Of a stretch of DNA of 64,000 nucleotides, positions 1-10,239 are shown in pieces. The notes below the pieces were generated by a model. The model saw only the letters and a program-made list of their open reading frames with translations, did not search any database and was not told where the DNA came from. This stretch comes from Distichodus sexfasciatus (taxonomy: Eukaryota; Chordata; Actinopteri; Characiformes; Distichodontidae), in assembly GCA_032718565.1 (NCBI GenBank), contig JAVGVS010000003.1, positions 894,876-958,875 of the forward strand. Reading direction: 5' to 3'. The translations under genes were made by a program, and so were the position numbers. Every line of letters begins with the position of its first letter. Within the stretch, counting starts at the first letter, position 1.

Positions 1-965
1 TACTTCAAATTATACACACACACACAAAAATATTGATTATTCAAATATTAAAATAAACATTAAAATAAAATTTATATTAAACAATAGAAAATAAAATATT
101 GTGGTCTGACATTACATTCAGTCTAATAATAATAAGTATAAATAAAACGACTATTACTATGTGCATGTTATCAATCTTTTTTTAAACCTTTTTTCTCCCT
201 TTTACCGTTTTCTTCAATGTGGAAATATTTAACTACAACAACAATGATCAAACTGCTGACTATATTTATCTATTTACCCTTTCCATCACTTAACGCCTTC
301 CATGAGTTTTATTTAGTTTACTTTAGTTTCCCCTTTTTATCTTAATCTCCACTTTTTTCTTTTTTCAACACACAATTTCTCTAGTAAATTTCACCTTTGT
401 TAATGCAAAGTGTAATAACATGATATCAGCATTATCACTGTGTCATTTTGGGTTGTAATTCACACAGACACCAGATCAGTTCATTTTGGATATAATAAGT
501 TACATTTAGAACGAATGCAATTAAACACAAACAGCCTTTTAACCTGTGCAAGTGCATGGTGTCAGTCTGATGTTAAATGTAGTTGCACAATGCCTCAAAC
601 TGTATTCCACTATATCATTATCCTAATAGTTGTGGTGTAATATGAAGTGTTACCAGTTGTTCTTCCTGCTATAATTGCCTGAGTTCTGCTCTTGCTTCAG
701 AATCCTTTTTTTTTAAATTTTTTTTTTTTTTTTTTTTAACACTGAACCCATTAGGATTGAAATGGTAACACTGTGATGTAAAAGTCCTTCAAGTGTGATC
801 CAATTAGAGCATCAGTCAGTGCTTTGCTGCCTGCTGGACTCACTGCACATTGTCAGTCCACTGTCACCTCCAGCTGGGACCAGTTCTCTTGCCCTCAGTT
901 CACTGTATGATATTCTTCAATAACAAATAGGGTTGACTGATGTGTTTTTTTTTCACAGCCGATAC
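1..965. other. AT-rich non-coding DNA, no gene
   Basis: Low-GC sequence with a short CA run near position 15 and a poly-T run at 704-738. The short open frame at 440-640 has no start context, domain or splice structure to support it. From about 932 the sequence becomes part of the degraded GCCGATA-type repeat listed below. Confidence 0.7.
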
Positions 966-976
966 TGATACTAACA

Positions 977-1187
977 TTCATTCATTCATTTTCCTCATTT
1001 CAATTTAGAGTTGCCAATTAACCTATTTGCCTTTGGACTGTGGGAGGAAACCGGAGCACCCAGAGGAAACCCACACGAACACGGGGAGAGCATGCAAATT
1101 CCACACAGAAAAGCCCTACGGCCATCCCTGGGATTCGAACCCAGGACCTTCTCGCTTTGAGTCGGCAGCGCTAACCACTGCGTCACC
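977..1187 (-). mobile_element. DANA/Mermaid-like tRNA-derived SINE
   Basis: Read on the minus strand the element begins GGTGACGCAGTGGTTAGC and carries a perfect RNA polymerase III B box (GGTTCGAATCC, complement of 1131-1141). It continues with the GGGTTTCCTC..GGTGCTCCGGTTTCC body known from the zebrafish DANA/Mermaid family and ends in a TGAA tetranucleotide tail (977-991). The insertion is flanked by a perfect 11-bp target duplication, TGATACTAACA, at 966-976 and 1188-1198. It is non-coding and depends on a partner LINE for mobility. Family identity is from memory; the SINE structure is seen directly. Confidence 0.85.
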
Positions 1188-1275
1188 TGATACTAACAGA
1201 TAACTGATATCTTGAACTGATATGTCGTCTGTAAAAATGAATATTGATATGTTTATTTATTATCACATTGTAAAA

Positions 1276-1475
1276 GTGAGTGATTACTTTTCATTGTGAA
1301 CACACTACAGCACAGCACACAGTGCACCACAACCAAATGTGACCTCTGCATTTGACTCATCTGTGAAGGAGCAGTGGGCAGCTAACCTGGGCAACGCCCA
1401 GGGAGCAGTGCCTGTGGACGGTAACTTGCTCATGAGTACCCCAGTGGTACCTTCTGATACACTACCAACTGCCCA
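1276..1475 (-). mobile_element. SINE family A, internally deleted copy
   Basis: Family A recurs about 16 times here. In sense orientation it has a tRNA-like head (A box TAGTGTAACGG, B box GGTTCAAATCC), a middle with GAGGTACTCATGAGCAAGGTA, then CACTGCTCC..CATGGATGGGTCAAATGCAGAGGTCACATT, and a tail GTGTTCACAATGACAAATAATCACTCAC (split here only for description). This minus-strand copy keeps the tail, the middle and the first bases of the head, but the B-box region between about 1451 and 1458 is missing. I do not recall a published name for the family. Confidence 0.8.
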
Positions 1476-1850
1476 GTAATTCAATTTCACACAGTGAACT
1501 GTACCACAGAGTACCTTAAACACAGTAACACAAGAAACAATGGTTGGTACACATGAAGACAAGACAGGAAAATGCTCACTATGCAGTACAAGACCTTGCC
1601 AAGACCCTTCACAATGAAACAACAAATCAAATCAAACCAGTCAAATCCATGAAAAGTTAAAACTCCTGATCCTGATCTAGTAATTAAGAGTTGTCACAGA
1701 AATCCAGAAACACATGACGTCTAAAAAAACCTGTTAGTAATGACTTCAGACAAAGAGGCGAATCAATCAGAGTCAAACAAACATTTTTTAAATTCAATGA
1801 CCGATGTCGATAACGATATAAATAGTAAATATTGGCATAATTGTGCAGTT

Positions 1851-2440
1851 CTCCAAATCTCCAATCAGAGCTTGGTGTTCAGTGGTGAGAGTCAGTGAGA
1901 TTTGTGCAGTGACAGCGAAAGTGGAGCGCTGAATATTTCATCCGAGGCATTGGGGTAGTAGACTTTTTTGACAACAAACAGCACTTACAGTCGTGTCAGC
2001 GAGAGATTTTACCCAGGAGCCTGTTTCCAAACAGCGCCAGACATCGGATGTGCACTGTTTCTGCACTGCAGGTGATGTTGAGCTCTCAAACAACAGGGAT
2101 TTGCTATCTAAACCTGTAACACTCCTGTCAGATTAACAGATACAAACATTAAATTGTCATCGGCATAGAAGCCTTGAAACTGCCCTCTACAAACACAAGG
2201 TATATTTAAAAAGAAATAAACAATTGTAATTTAATGTGAATTTAGCCAATTCACCTACCTCAAAATATTTGAAATTCTTATTGCAATATTGCCACAAATA
2301 TTGTCACTCACTTCAAATTATCAAAATTCTTAATTTTGCAAAGTGTTTACTTTTTTCACTCATACTATAATTGTTTTATTGAATGACAAATAGGATTTGA
2401 CACTTTATGAAGATGAAGGTAGATAGAGTAGCATAGAGAT
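1851..2440. other. no gene recognised
   Basis: Mixed to AT-rich sequence with some moderately GC-rich text at 1870-2100, possibly the inside of the older degraded transposon. No motif, repeat unit or coding signal can be supported. Confidence 0.5.
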
Positions 2441-2445
2441 GTCTT

Positions 2446-2610
2446 AAGTCTTGAGCCAGCCTTCATTTCTTCATATTTTGTAACCGAGGATCCAGACTTT
2501 CTGGTGTTTTAATCTAGTCCATAGGAACAGTATTTACAATAATGCACATGTGACACAAAATCACTCTACCTATTGCCTTCTCCTTGCAAAATATAAAGAA
2601 GTGAAGGGTG
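2446..2610. mobile_element. MITE family C fragment (AAGTCTTGAG-type ends)
   Basis: The start AAGTCTTGAGCC and the inner stretch CCTTGCAAAATATAAAGAA match the better copy at 32470-32662, which has inverted ends of the form CTGTGCAAAAGTCTTGAG. The outer left end is damaged and the right inverted end has been lost or interrupted just before the SINE at 2629. The family is a short non-autonomous DNA transposon whose superfamily I cannot assign with certainty (TA flanks suggest a Tc1/mariner-like origin). Confidence 0.6.
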
Positions 2611-2628
2611 GAAGAAGAATGATATTTA

Positions 2629-2806
2629 GCAGATGCTCTAATCCAGAGCAACTTCCACTTTATTAATTTTAGGGATAGCCTCCGTTGAGCAAGTTGGGGT
2701 TAAGGGTCTTGCTCAGGAACCCAGTGATGATAGTGCTTGAGGTAGGATTTGAACCCATGACTTCTTGGTCCAGAGGCGAGTATGCTAACCTCCAGACCAT
2801 GTCACT
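2629..2806 (-). mobile_element. SINE family B copy
   Basis: Family B in sense orientation has a tRNA-like head with TGGACCAAGAGGTC and a B box (GGGTTCGAATCC form), then CCATCATTGGGTCCCTGAGCAAGACC, and a tail containing CTCTGGATAAGAGCATCTGC. This copy is antisense: the tail complement starts at about 2631 (TTTAGCAGATGCTCTAATCC) and the B-box complement GGATTTGAACCC lies near 2745. The same tail is very common in many fish genomes; I do not assign a formal family name. Confidence 0.75.
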
Positions 2807-2843
2807 CCATCACCATTACCCCATCACTCCCCACCAGAGTGTT

Positions 2844-3063
2844 GCAGGTGGTGGCCTAAAGGTTAGGGTGTTGGCCCTGTGATCCAAATGTCATCAGTTC
2901 AAGTCCCAGACTGGTAAAAATACCACTGAGGTACTCATGAGGAAGGTACCATCACCAAGAGCTGCCCACTGTTCCTTTATGGATGTGTCAAATGCAGAGG
3001 TCACATTTGTTTGTGGTGCACTGTGTGCTGTGGTGTGTTCACAATGTCAAATAATCACTCACT
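2844..3063 (+). mobile_element. SINE family A, near full length
   Basis: Head GCAGGTGGTGGCCTAAAGG, B box AGTTCAAGTCCC near 2898, middle GAGGTACTCATGAGGAAGGT near 2929 and tail ACAATGTCAAATAATCACTC ending at 3063. It follows the family B copy directly, giving a composite of MITE C, SINE B and SINE A within 620 bp. Confidence 0.85.
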
Positions 3064-3184
3064 TAAATAATGATTGAGATCATTTAAGAAAGAGGTCCAC
3101 AGTTTAGAGGAACTTTTTAGAAGTGTCGCTTGGGGAGAGTTTACTGTGGCGAGTCACCTGCATGGAGTGTGTATTCACACCCCT

Positions 3185-3595
3185 AATGCATTTTTTATCG
3201 TTCACAAACACTAATGGGAGAGAGCAGAAGGTTCCGTGTTTGGGAGCCATCCGAATCCATTTGACTCACGATCCATAATTGAGCAGCAAACGCACAGGAG
3301 AAAAAAAATCGGCGTACATCACAACGCATTTTGGTGACAAAGCTTTTTGCGAGCAGCGGGTGACTTTTATTGTGTCCTCGCCTGCGTTTGGGGTTCCGTC
3401 GCAGACGATTGTGTGACACAGTTCATTCAGCTGATTTAGCTGCTACCAAGAGGCACCCTGGGAATTGCTGTCCAAAGGTGTTGGCTCTCGCAGTTATGAG
3501 GCTTTGTGAAGTGTTCTGTAGTCCTTTTGTTCCATTTGCCGCCACAAAAACATTGCTATTAGGTCTTCATTTGAGGATAAATGCTGCTTCTGACT
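3185..3595. promoter_or_regulatory. candidate conserved regulatory block
   Basis: A non-repetitive block of balanced composition between SINE-rich segments. Visible sites are an AP-1 consensus TGACTCA (3262-3268), a TAATTG homeodomain core (3276-3281) and TTTTATTG (3365-3372, Cdx/posterior-Hox type), with several CpGs kept in a CpG-poor background. Open frames on both strands are short and overlap each other, which fits a non-coding element better than an exon. Function is inferred from composition only. Confidence 0.4.
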
Positions 3596-3837
3596 AGATT
3601 ACTGGAACTGCAAATAGCTATCTCACAAATCTGATGATGCTATGAAAGATGCTGCCTAGATATTTAAAAGAAAAGGAAATTATAAATACATTTGTAGTCT
3701 CTACTGGGTTACTGGTTTTAAAAATCAAAAAGCTGATATTTGAAAGTTGTCAAAAAATGTAAAGGTAAACACTGTTAACAGATTAACCCCTTAACCCTGA
3801 GCCATGTTTGATTTTTAAACCCTTTATCACTTAATTA
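3596..3837. other. AT-rich spacer
   Basis: No repeat or coding signal recognised. Confidence 0.5.
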
Positions 3838-3958
3838 ATTCACTCATTCATTTTCTGAACCGCTTAATCTCGTAGTCGTGGGGGCAGGAGCCTAACCTGG
3901 GACTACAGGCGCAAGGCAATGACCAACCCTGGGCAGGCACCAACATACCACCAATCCA
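3838..3958 (-). mobile_element. DANA-like SINE, 3' fragment
   Basis: The CATTCATT tail complement at about 3840-3853 is followed by TTCTGAACCGCTTAATC and by CGCAAGGCAATGACCAACCC, the complement of the 3' half seen in the copy at 15956-16255. The tRNA head and the middle are absent, so this is the usual 5'-truncated form. Confidence 0.65.
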
Positions 3959-4000
3959 AGTTCTAAGTGTGTGACAAAGTTGCAAGGTTGAGATTATTTT

Positions 4001-4197
4001 TACATTTATGCCATTTAACAGACACTGTTATCCAGAGCAACTTCTATTTCTCCTAATTTCAAGGACAGTCTCTCTGAGAGCACTTTGGGGTTAATGGTCT
4101 TGCTCATGGACCCAAAGACGGTAGTGCCAGAGTAAGGATTGGAACCCACGACCTCTCGGTCCAGAGGCAAATATTGAAACTACTAGACCACTATCAC
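4001..4197 (-). mobile_element. SINE family B copy
   Basis: Antisense copy. The tail complement TACATTTATGCCATTTAACA begins at 4001, CAGAGCAACTT follows near 4034, and the B-box complement GGATTGGAACCCACGACC lies near 4137. The B box is mutated (TTGGAACCC), so the copy should be transcriptionally dead. Confidence 0.75.
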
Positions 4198-4800
4198 ATC
4201 ATGATTGCAGTGTGGTCCTTATGGATTTTAGAACCTTCTGTGTACATTCATCATATCATCTTCTAAATATATGTTTTCACACCTTTGAACATTTTATATG
4301 ACATCTGATAATAGCCTCCCATTAGATTTCATAAGAAACATATTGTAAACCAAAATGCACCAAATTCCACATATTCATGTAATTTACAGGTGAGTAACTA
4401 GAAATTGTTTTCCTCTGTCTAATTCCCTTATTCTTTAGTAAATAATATATGGTGAATGTGGTGTTTTGGTCTGAGCTCTGTTTTTGTACAAAATCTTATA
4501 TATGGCCCAAATATTCATTTCAGCAGCAGAATAAATGCTCTGGAGTTTTAAGTTTGACATGACCGGATGGGATGTGTTTATTGTTGTTTTTGTTGTTTGA
4601 TGGGCCTCCTTCTCTTCATCAGCTTCAACAATGACAACCTAGACCCCTCCTCCATCTCTCCATCTTTTCTCCTCTCCCTCCTTCCTTCCTTCCTTCCTTT
4701 CCTTCATTATTAAGAAAGTGAACTGGCATTTATTGCATCTTCAGCTGTGTCAGCTCAATGTATGATTAAGTTTACATTAAGGAGTAAAGGAGTGGGCACC
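4198..4800. other. AT-rich spacer with a short CCTT repeat
   Basis: No gene. A CCTT microsatellite with a pyrimidine-rich flank occupies about 4650-4703. Nothing else is recognised. Confidence 0.5.
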
Positions 4801-4804
4801 AATT

Positions 4805-5075
4805 CCAGATGCGGATTTGGATTCGGATCCAGATTCGACTCCTCTCAGGCTCAGCGCTCGCCCTGGATGGTCTGATCAAAGTCTGCTATAGCAGGCAGCA
4901 TCGCTTGGGTTGGTGACAGCGGTGCGAGAGAGAGCTGCATAATTGACAAGCCTTCTCAAAAAAAATAAAATAAATAAATACAGGGGCTCACAGTGCGCCA
5001 GGGCAATGCTTAGCAGGCAGACGAGACCTATAAGATTCCTTCTCACTGGGGTAATTATCAATTTTTACATGCCAC
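4805..5075. promoter_or_regulatory. candidate conserved regulatory block with 12-bp palindrome
   Basis: Mixed-composition unique sequence containing the perfect palindrome CTGCTATAGCAG (4883-4894), a GATCAAAG LEF/TCF-like site (4874-4881), TAATTG near 4939 and GGTAATTATC near 5050. No reading frame is credible across it. Regulatory role is inferred. Confidence 0.35.
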
Positions 5076-5201
5076 AAAACCAACTATTACCCATCCAGGT
5101 CATAAATTGTAGTAATGGATCCTCCGTTTTGCTCTATAAATACAAATAATAATAAAACGCTAAATGCCAATGTCAGGCCCTAGCTGGTTGACAGGCAAGA
5201 G

Positions 5202-5319
5202 ATTTTCCAGGTGCGTTTCAGAGCCTTGTTGATGCTCTGACAAACAAGAAATTTTCCAGGTGGGTTTCAGAGCATCAACAACACTCTGAAACCCACCTGG
5301 AAAGGCTGTTGTTTGTTAG
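5202..5319. repeat. nested inverted repeat / long hairpin
   Basis: A perfect 20-bp inverted repeat (5253-5272 against 5284-5303) has an 11-base loop and extends imperfectly to about 5237-5319. A second perfect pairing of 14 bp (5226-5239 with 5268-5281) uses the same loop bases. The left arm has a near-perfect 22-base direct copy at 5202-5223 (one mismatch). RNA from either strand would fold into alternative, mutually exclusive hairpins. It could be a relic of a palindromic MITE or a small-RNA precursor; sequence alone does not decide. Confidence 0.8.
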
Positions 5320-5919
5320 ACGACTAAGACCCAATGTTGGAATTTAGCTTTTATTTGTATTTGTTGATTATTATTTTATGGTTTAATAGTTATGATCATT
5401 ATTTGACTTGCAAAACTGATGACCCATTACTGCAAATTACAGCCCAGATTGTTATTAGTTAGTTGTCAGAGTGCAATTATTAATAATTACCCAGACGAGA
5501 AAGAAACCTTGAAAGGTGAACTTTTTCAAGTGGGTTTCAAAGTCTCGTTCCATGGCTGAGTGCAGTGATTCCGCTTCTGAGTGCGATTCTATTAAACCAG
5601 ATCTTAAAACACTTTATATAATATTTGTGACTTTGTAACTCTTCTTCTTCTGAACCTTAAAATCTTGTTTTAGTGTATATTTAAAATTTGCATGTTGCTT
5701 TATGTAAATGTATGATTTCAGCTCGAATCCAGGAGGGAGTTACTTTCTCTCTAGATCAACTGCCTGATCCGGAATCACACTGCATGTTTTCTGAACAACC
5801 TCTAATTACTAGATACAAGTTTTAACTTGCCACACCGTTAATTTCCTGTATTTAAAGAGCATTGGTCTAGTCTTTTCTTTGTGAATTGTTATGTCTTGTA
5901 CTACATAATGGTTTTCTGA
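5320..5919. other. AT-rich spacer
   Basis: AT-rich with a weak, diverged echo of the 5.2-kb arm (CAAGTGGGTTTCAAAG near 5528). No gene recognised. Confidence 0.5.
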
Positions 5920-6070
5920 GTGGTTTAGAAGAACTTTCGAATCCTACCTCCAGCACCATGGGTATCTGAGCAAGAACCATAACCTCAGGTTGAGGGTGAA
6001 ATTGTAGTTGAGACTGGCCCTGAAGTTAGGATAATGGAGTCACTGTGGATAAGAGCATAAATGCTAAATG
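5920..6070 (+). mobile_element. SINE family B copy, damaged head
   Basis: The tRNA-like part is eroded (TTTCGAATCCTACCTCCAG near 5936), but the middle (ATCTGAGCAAGAACC) and the tail (TGGATAAGAGCATAAATGC near 6048) are clear. Confidence 0.65.
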
Positions 6071-6099
6071 CTGCTGGATTATCCTCTGTTTTCACCCTA

Positions 6100-6345
6100 C
6101 AGTTTGGATTTGTTCAATTTACAGACTGTATCTGCTGGTTTAGAAGTGAACTGGTTTCACAACAGGGATTTTTGTAAGATCCTACTGTAAATAATGACCG
6201 AGTTTGCCATACTCTCTCTTGGGTCCATAGTTATTTAATTATTTATGTATATTCTGTGTGCCTGTTTGTACTCTGTAAAACATGGAGCCACGTCATCTCA
6301 TTACTTTGACTTTGGCTTGACTTAATTGTTATGTTGAGCTTTTGA
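6100..6345 (+). repeat. LINE-like 3'-end repeat
   Basis: Contains TATTCTGTGTGCC, a CTCTGTAAAACATGGAGCCA stretch and CATCTCATT followed by TTGACTT repeats. Related text recurs at 55200-55665, 56850-57305 and 58480-58925, where it reads into GATGACAATAAAG-type ends. This layout (common 3' end, simple-repeat tail) suggests the 3' untranslated end of a non-LTR retrotransposon. No reverse transcriptase remains. Confidence 0.5.
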
Positions 6346-6390
6346 TAATTTACATATACATAAATTGTATAAACTGAACAGAACTGAACT

Positions 6391-6594
6391 GCCTTTGAAT
6401 CCCAGACTGGTGAAGTTACCACTGAGGTACTCATGAACTAGGTTTCACCCTCAAGCACTGCTCCCTGGATGCTGCCCGTGTCAGCTGCCCACTGCTCAGT
6501 CCCAGATAGGTAAAATGCAGAGGTCAAATTTTGTTGTGGTGCACAGTGTGTTGTGCTGTGCTGAGTTCACGACAACTAATAATCACTCACTTTC
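6391..6594 (+). mobile_element. SINE family A, 5'-truncated
   Basis: Begins in the B-box region (TTTGAATCCCAGACTGGTGA) and runs to the CACTCAC tail at about 6590. The A box is missing. It abuts the LINE-like 3' end at 6100-6345. Confidence 0.8.
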
Positions 6595-6639
6595 ATCGTC
6601 TACCATTGTTAAGAAAAAATGGCAGAAGCCTCCAGTGTA

Positions 6640-6850
6640 ATCTGTGTCATTGAGTGCCCGCTTCAATGCCTGCCTTCATGGCCGCCATGCCATCACGGCA
6701 ATGCCATTCAGCAGGAGGCTCGCCAGCTCGCCCCAAATTAATCAGAGCCTTTCGCACCATTAACTAGTCATTTATTTCCTGGGTCAGCGCCAAGCTGCTG
6801 GTCTCCAACTGGCCCTAGTGCTGCCCTCGCAATAGGCAACTGCTTTAAAA
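6640..6850. promoter_or_regulatory. candidate conserved regulatory block
   Basis: Unique, fairly GC-rich sequence with an 11-bp palindrome ATGGCCGCCAT (6678-6688) and a bicoid/Otx-type TAATC core (6739-6743) beside AAATTAATCAG. No repeat family matches it. Inferred to be a conserved element. Confidence 0.4.
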
Positions 6851-8137
6851 ACACGCGATGTGCCAAATTACAAAAAGACGTACACTCTGGTTTTATGGCC
6901 AAAGATGCTGGCTCAGTCCTTCTGTTGTTTAAATTGGTTATATAAAAAATATTAAAGCACATAAGTTTTCTACATGACATTATTCTACTTATTTATTTTA
7001 TGACATAAACATTAAAACTGAATCATGATAAACATACCATACATGCCACATCATTTAGTTTAACCTTCAATTCTTCTCTGACATATTCCAGAAGATGCAG
7101 CTGAATTTTGGGTTACTGACATAATTTGATTAACGATAATCTGTGGACTGTTGAAATAAAACTTGAAAGAAATAATAATTACTAACTAAAAATCATGCAT
7201 GGATGGAGGATGTTCTGGCTGGAAACATACAACATGTTCATTATATTACATTTCACATTGTGCATGAAGGCAAGATTTCTTTAATCTTAATCTTATCCCC
7301 GTAATGTGTTTTAAATCTAGAATCATCATCTTCTCTCTCTTTTGTTGTGACATGCTCAGCCCACTTTGGCCTGAATAAGTGGCTTTGGAACGTCCTCACC
7401 TACATCTTATTACAGCTTCGCTTCAAAGCCTCAAACACTTTACATTCCCCATCCTAGTAATCCACTACAAATTAGTTATAGATCAGGGTCGCATCTCTAA
7501 GAAGCCACTTTTCATCTCCAAAATCCGCAGATGGCGTTTGAATTAAAACATTTTTTTTTTAAATCTTTGAACGACACCAAAATATTTCAGATCTCTTCTG
7601 CTTTACTCTCATGCTGAAATTCGATCAATATAGATTCACCAGTAATAAAATATAAAAGTGTTTATTTATTCATCTAAGCTCCAAAAATAAGACGGCTTTA
7701 GGGTGATGTAGAAAGGGCGATCCTTTTTGCAACTCAACATTGCCAATCTATTCTCCCTCATTTGCCAGCTGCTAATTTCATATATGGTTTTCTTCCACAT
7801 TTCTAGCATCACTATCATGTATGTTTTATGTATGGTTTTTATAAGTTTACAGTGTTTTTCTTATATAATTACAGCCACATCCATAGAAAAAAAATCCCAC
7901 ATGCACATGTGCTTGTATGAAAACTATAGCAAAAGTCTCCAATATTCTAATATGAATTTAACATCAACACCAGATTACTGTAGAGAACTTACAGGGAAGT
8001 TTATGCTCTTCAGGCAATTTAAATGTTAAACATTCACCTGCTGTTATGTTTTTGCTTTTTTATAAAAAATACATGTGCAACATGTCTTAAATACATAAAT
8101 TGTGCATTTACAGGCCTTGTGTTTAATGAATTAAGTT
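6851..8137. other. AT-rich gene-free DNA
   Basis: Mostly AT-rich. A slightly more complex unique part lies at about 7325-7500. The 100-residue open frame at 7727-8029 has AT-driven composition and no recognisable domain, so it is not called. Confidence 0.55.
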
Positions 8138-8322
8138 ATTATTTGGCATTGTGAACACACCATAGCATAGCACACAGGGCACCACAAACAAAATGTGACC
8201 TTTCCATTTGACCCATCCATGAAGGACCAGTGGGCACCCTGCTCATGAGTACCTTTACTGGTCTGAGATTTGAAACGACAAACCTTGCAATCACTTTACA
8301 CTATTACACAAGCAGCTGCCCC
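8138..8322 (-). mobile_element. SINE family A, deleted copy
   Basis: Starts in the tail (GGCATTGTGAACACACC), keeps the CCATCCATGAAGGA middle, loses the block before CTGCTCATGAGTACC, and ends in a head of the CAGCTGCCCC form. The B box is eroded. Confidence 0.75.
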
Positions 8323-8840
8323 TTGAATTTTAATGGTGAATCGCCATCATACTCCTATTGAGTCTAAAATTAGGCTTAATCCATGTTACAGTCAGTAATC
8401 TTTGCTAAAAAAAGTTTCATTAGCAAGAAAATGTCATGCCTTCTGGGGTTCAGTCGCATAAAGAATGGCTGTCCAATGAGTCAATCAAGTGAAACATCAT
8501 GTCTGATTCAAAATTCTAGTCACTCTAGAGGCCTGTTCCTGACCTACACCTTTATTCACCAGTGGGCTGAAAATGGGTAGTTCCAATTTGAAATTGTAAA
8601 AGTTACAGGACAGCGTAAAATGTGACTATGCCATCACTACACAGCAAGTTAATAGGTCTAAAATTCAACATTTGCCAAAGTTATGGTCACAGAGTTCCCC
8701 TTTTTGACTCAATGTAATCGTTCATTCACTAACTTTCCAAAGCGTAACAAGAATAAAACAAATATGCAATTCTTGAAATTAAATGCTAAAAAGTGCATCT
8801 TAATGGCAAAAGCAGCAAACTGCAGAGTCTCAGTGATGAG
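8323..8840. other. no gene recognised
   Basis: AT-rich. AACATTTGCCAAAGTTATG near 8667 recurs near 60945, pointing to an old dispersed repeat. Confidence 0.45.
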
Positions 8841-9230
8841 TATGTGGGATTGGGCAGAGTTTCTCAAGTGCTCTCATCCAGGAGAGGACAACGACTCTGC
8901 CCAGAGGGTTTCACTCATCCTTTGTGGTGGGGATGAGCGCCGCTGGGGGGGGTCGGCTTTACTCAGGAGGGGGACAACTTGCACTCTTCACTACAAAGTA
9001 CAAGAGGAGCTCAGGACTCGATCTTAAGCCACCTCCACCATTAGCTGATAGTTTTGGAGATTAGGATCATGACGCTGAGATTACAGCAGCGACAAAGGTT
9101 TCGGGTGGTAATTACAGCCCGCCGCACTGACATCCTCATCCTGACCGCAAATCTCATCAAACAGCGTCATGGCTTCTACATCAAACCCACTCACCCACTT
9201 CATCCTGATTTGTAGGGTATGATTGTGATT
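8841..9230. promoter_or_regulatory. candidate conserved regulatory block
   Basis: Complex unique sequence with GTAATTAC, a palindromic homeodomain pair (9108-9115), and ACAAAGG (9092-9098, Sox/TCF type). The part at 9030-9210 is the more convincing core. The 114-residue frame at 8683-9027 crosses from AT-rich spacer into this block without splice signals and is not called as a gene. Confidence 0.4.
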
Positions 9231-9859
9231 CTTCATTACTTCTTCTTTTTGGGTACCTAACTATTTCCAATTTTTGTCGTAGAAGCACACTGATGACTTA
9301 AAATTTTAGCTCATGAAGAAGACGGATATTTTTCTTTTCTTGATCTTTTGCAGGTTGTCATTCCCAATTTTTATATTAAGGGGCATCTTCTATAAGGCTG
9401 TCATTCCCTTTGCCTTAAGAAGAATTACTTTTCTTGTGGTTATAAAACTTTTGCCAGCTCAAAATGCAGACAAGACATTTGAGCTGCTGAAGAAGAAGGA
9501 GGAGTGGTTAGCCTTTTCTTGACATGAGCTTAACACAAAGAACATCAACAGCATAACAGCTGTGGTCACAATGATAAATAATCACTTACTCATTTTTTTC
9601 TTCCCACTTTTTGGGCACTTCTTCATGGTTTGAAATGTTCAGCTCACTGAGGAGAAGTTGGATCTTTTTTGTCAATAGCCAAGCCGCATTCCTCTTTTGG
9701 CTTTTTGGGGAGGTACTCTATTTGTTCTTCTCCTTCCCACTCAATTTTTCACCCCCACAATTGTTGTGGTAGAAACACTCTTCATAGCTGAAATTTTTCA
9801 GCTAATCAAGGGAATATCATATTTTTTTGCTGATACCAAGTCTTTTTTCTCTTTTGTAT
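9231..9859. other. gene-free, repeat-derived in part
   Basis: T-rich text with recurring phrases (GTAGAAGCACAC and GTAGAAACACTC; CAGCTCA..GAGGAGAAGTTGGAT) also found near 13960-13990, suggesting an old dispersed repeat. A family A tail fragment (TCACAATGATAAATAATCAC) lies at 9566-9585. Confidence 0.45.
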
Positions 9860-10075
9860 GTGAGTGATTGTCATTGTGAATACAGCACAGTGCACAACAA
9901 CCAAATGTGATCTTTGCATCTGACCCATCTGTGAAGGAGAAGTGGGCAGCTTTTTGCCAGTCCCCAGGCAACAGTGCTTGTTCATGAGTACCTCAGTGGT
10001 ACCTTTACTGGTCTGGGACTTGAACGTGCAGTGACCTTCCAGTCAAAGTGCCAACTCCCTAACCGTTACGGTACA
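9860..10075 (-). mobile_element. SINE family A, near full length
   Basis: Tail GTGAGTGATTGTCATTGTGA, middle TTCATGAGTACCTCAGTGG, B-box region CTGGGACTTGAACGTGC and head CCCTAACCGTTACGGTAC are all present in antisense order. Confidence 0.85.
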
Positions 10076-10239
10076 AACCCCCACGTGTTGAAATTTATAC
10101 CCGTTTACAGTATTGTACTGTTGCAAAAGTGTACTGCTAGTGTAAAAGTGTAAATTACCAACTGCCCCATTTTGCCCACCTTGCCAAATTTTGATCACCA
10201 TTAAGACTGTAATTTAGATTTGTGAACCTTCACTGGTCT

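Larger units (their letters stand above)
932..1850. repeat. degraded GCCGATA-type transposon remnant (hAT-like?)
   Basis: A GCCGATACTGATA stretch near 958-970 and an ACCGATGTCGATAACGATA stretch near 1800-1818 face each other across the interval. This resembles fish non-autonomous hAT elements whose subterminal regions repeat CGATA motifs. Two SINEs lie inside it (977-1187 and 1276-1475), so it is older than both. No clean terminal repeats or target duplication are visible, and the family assignment is tentative. Confidence 0.35.
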
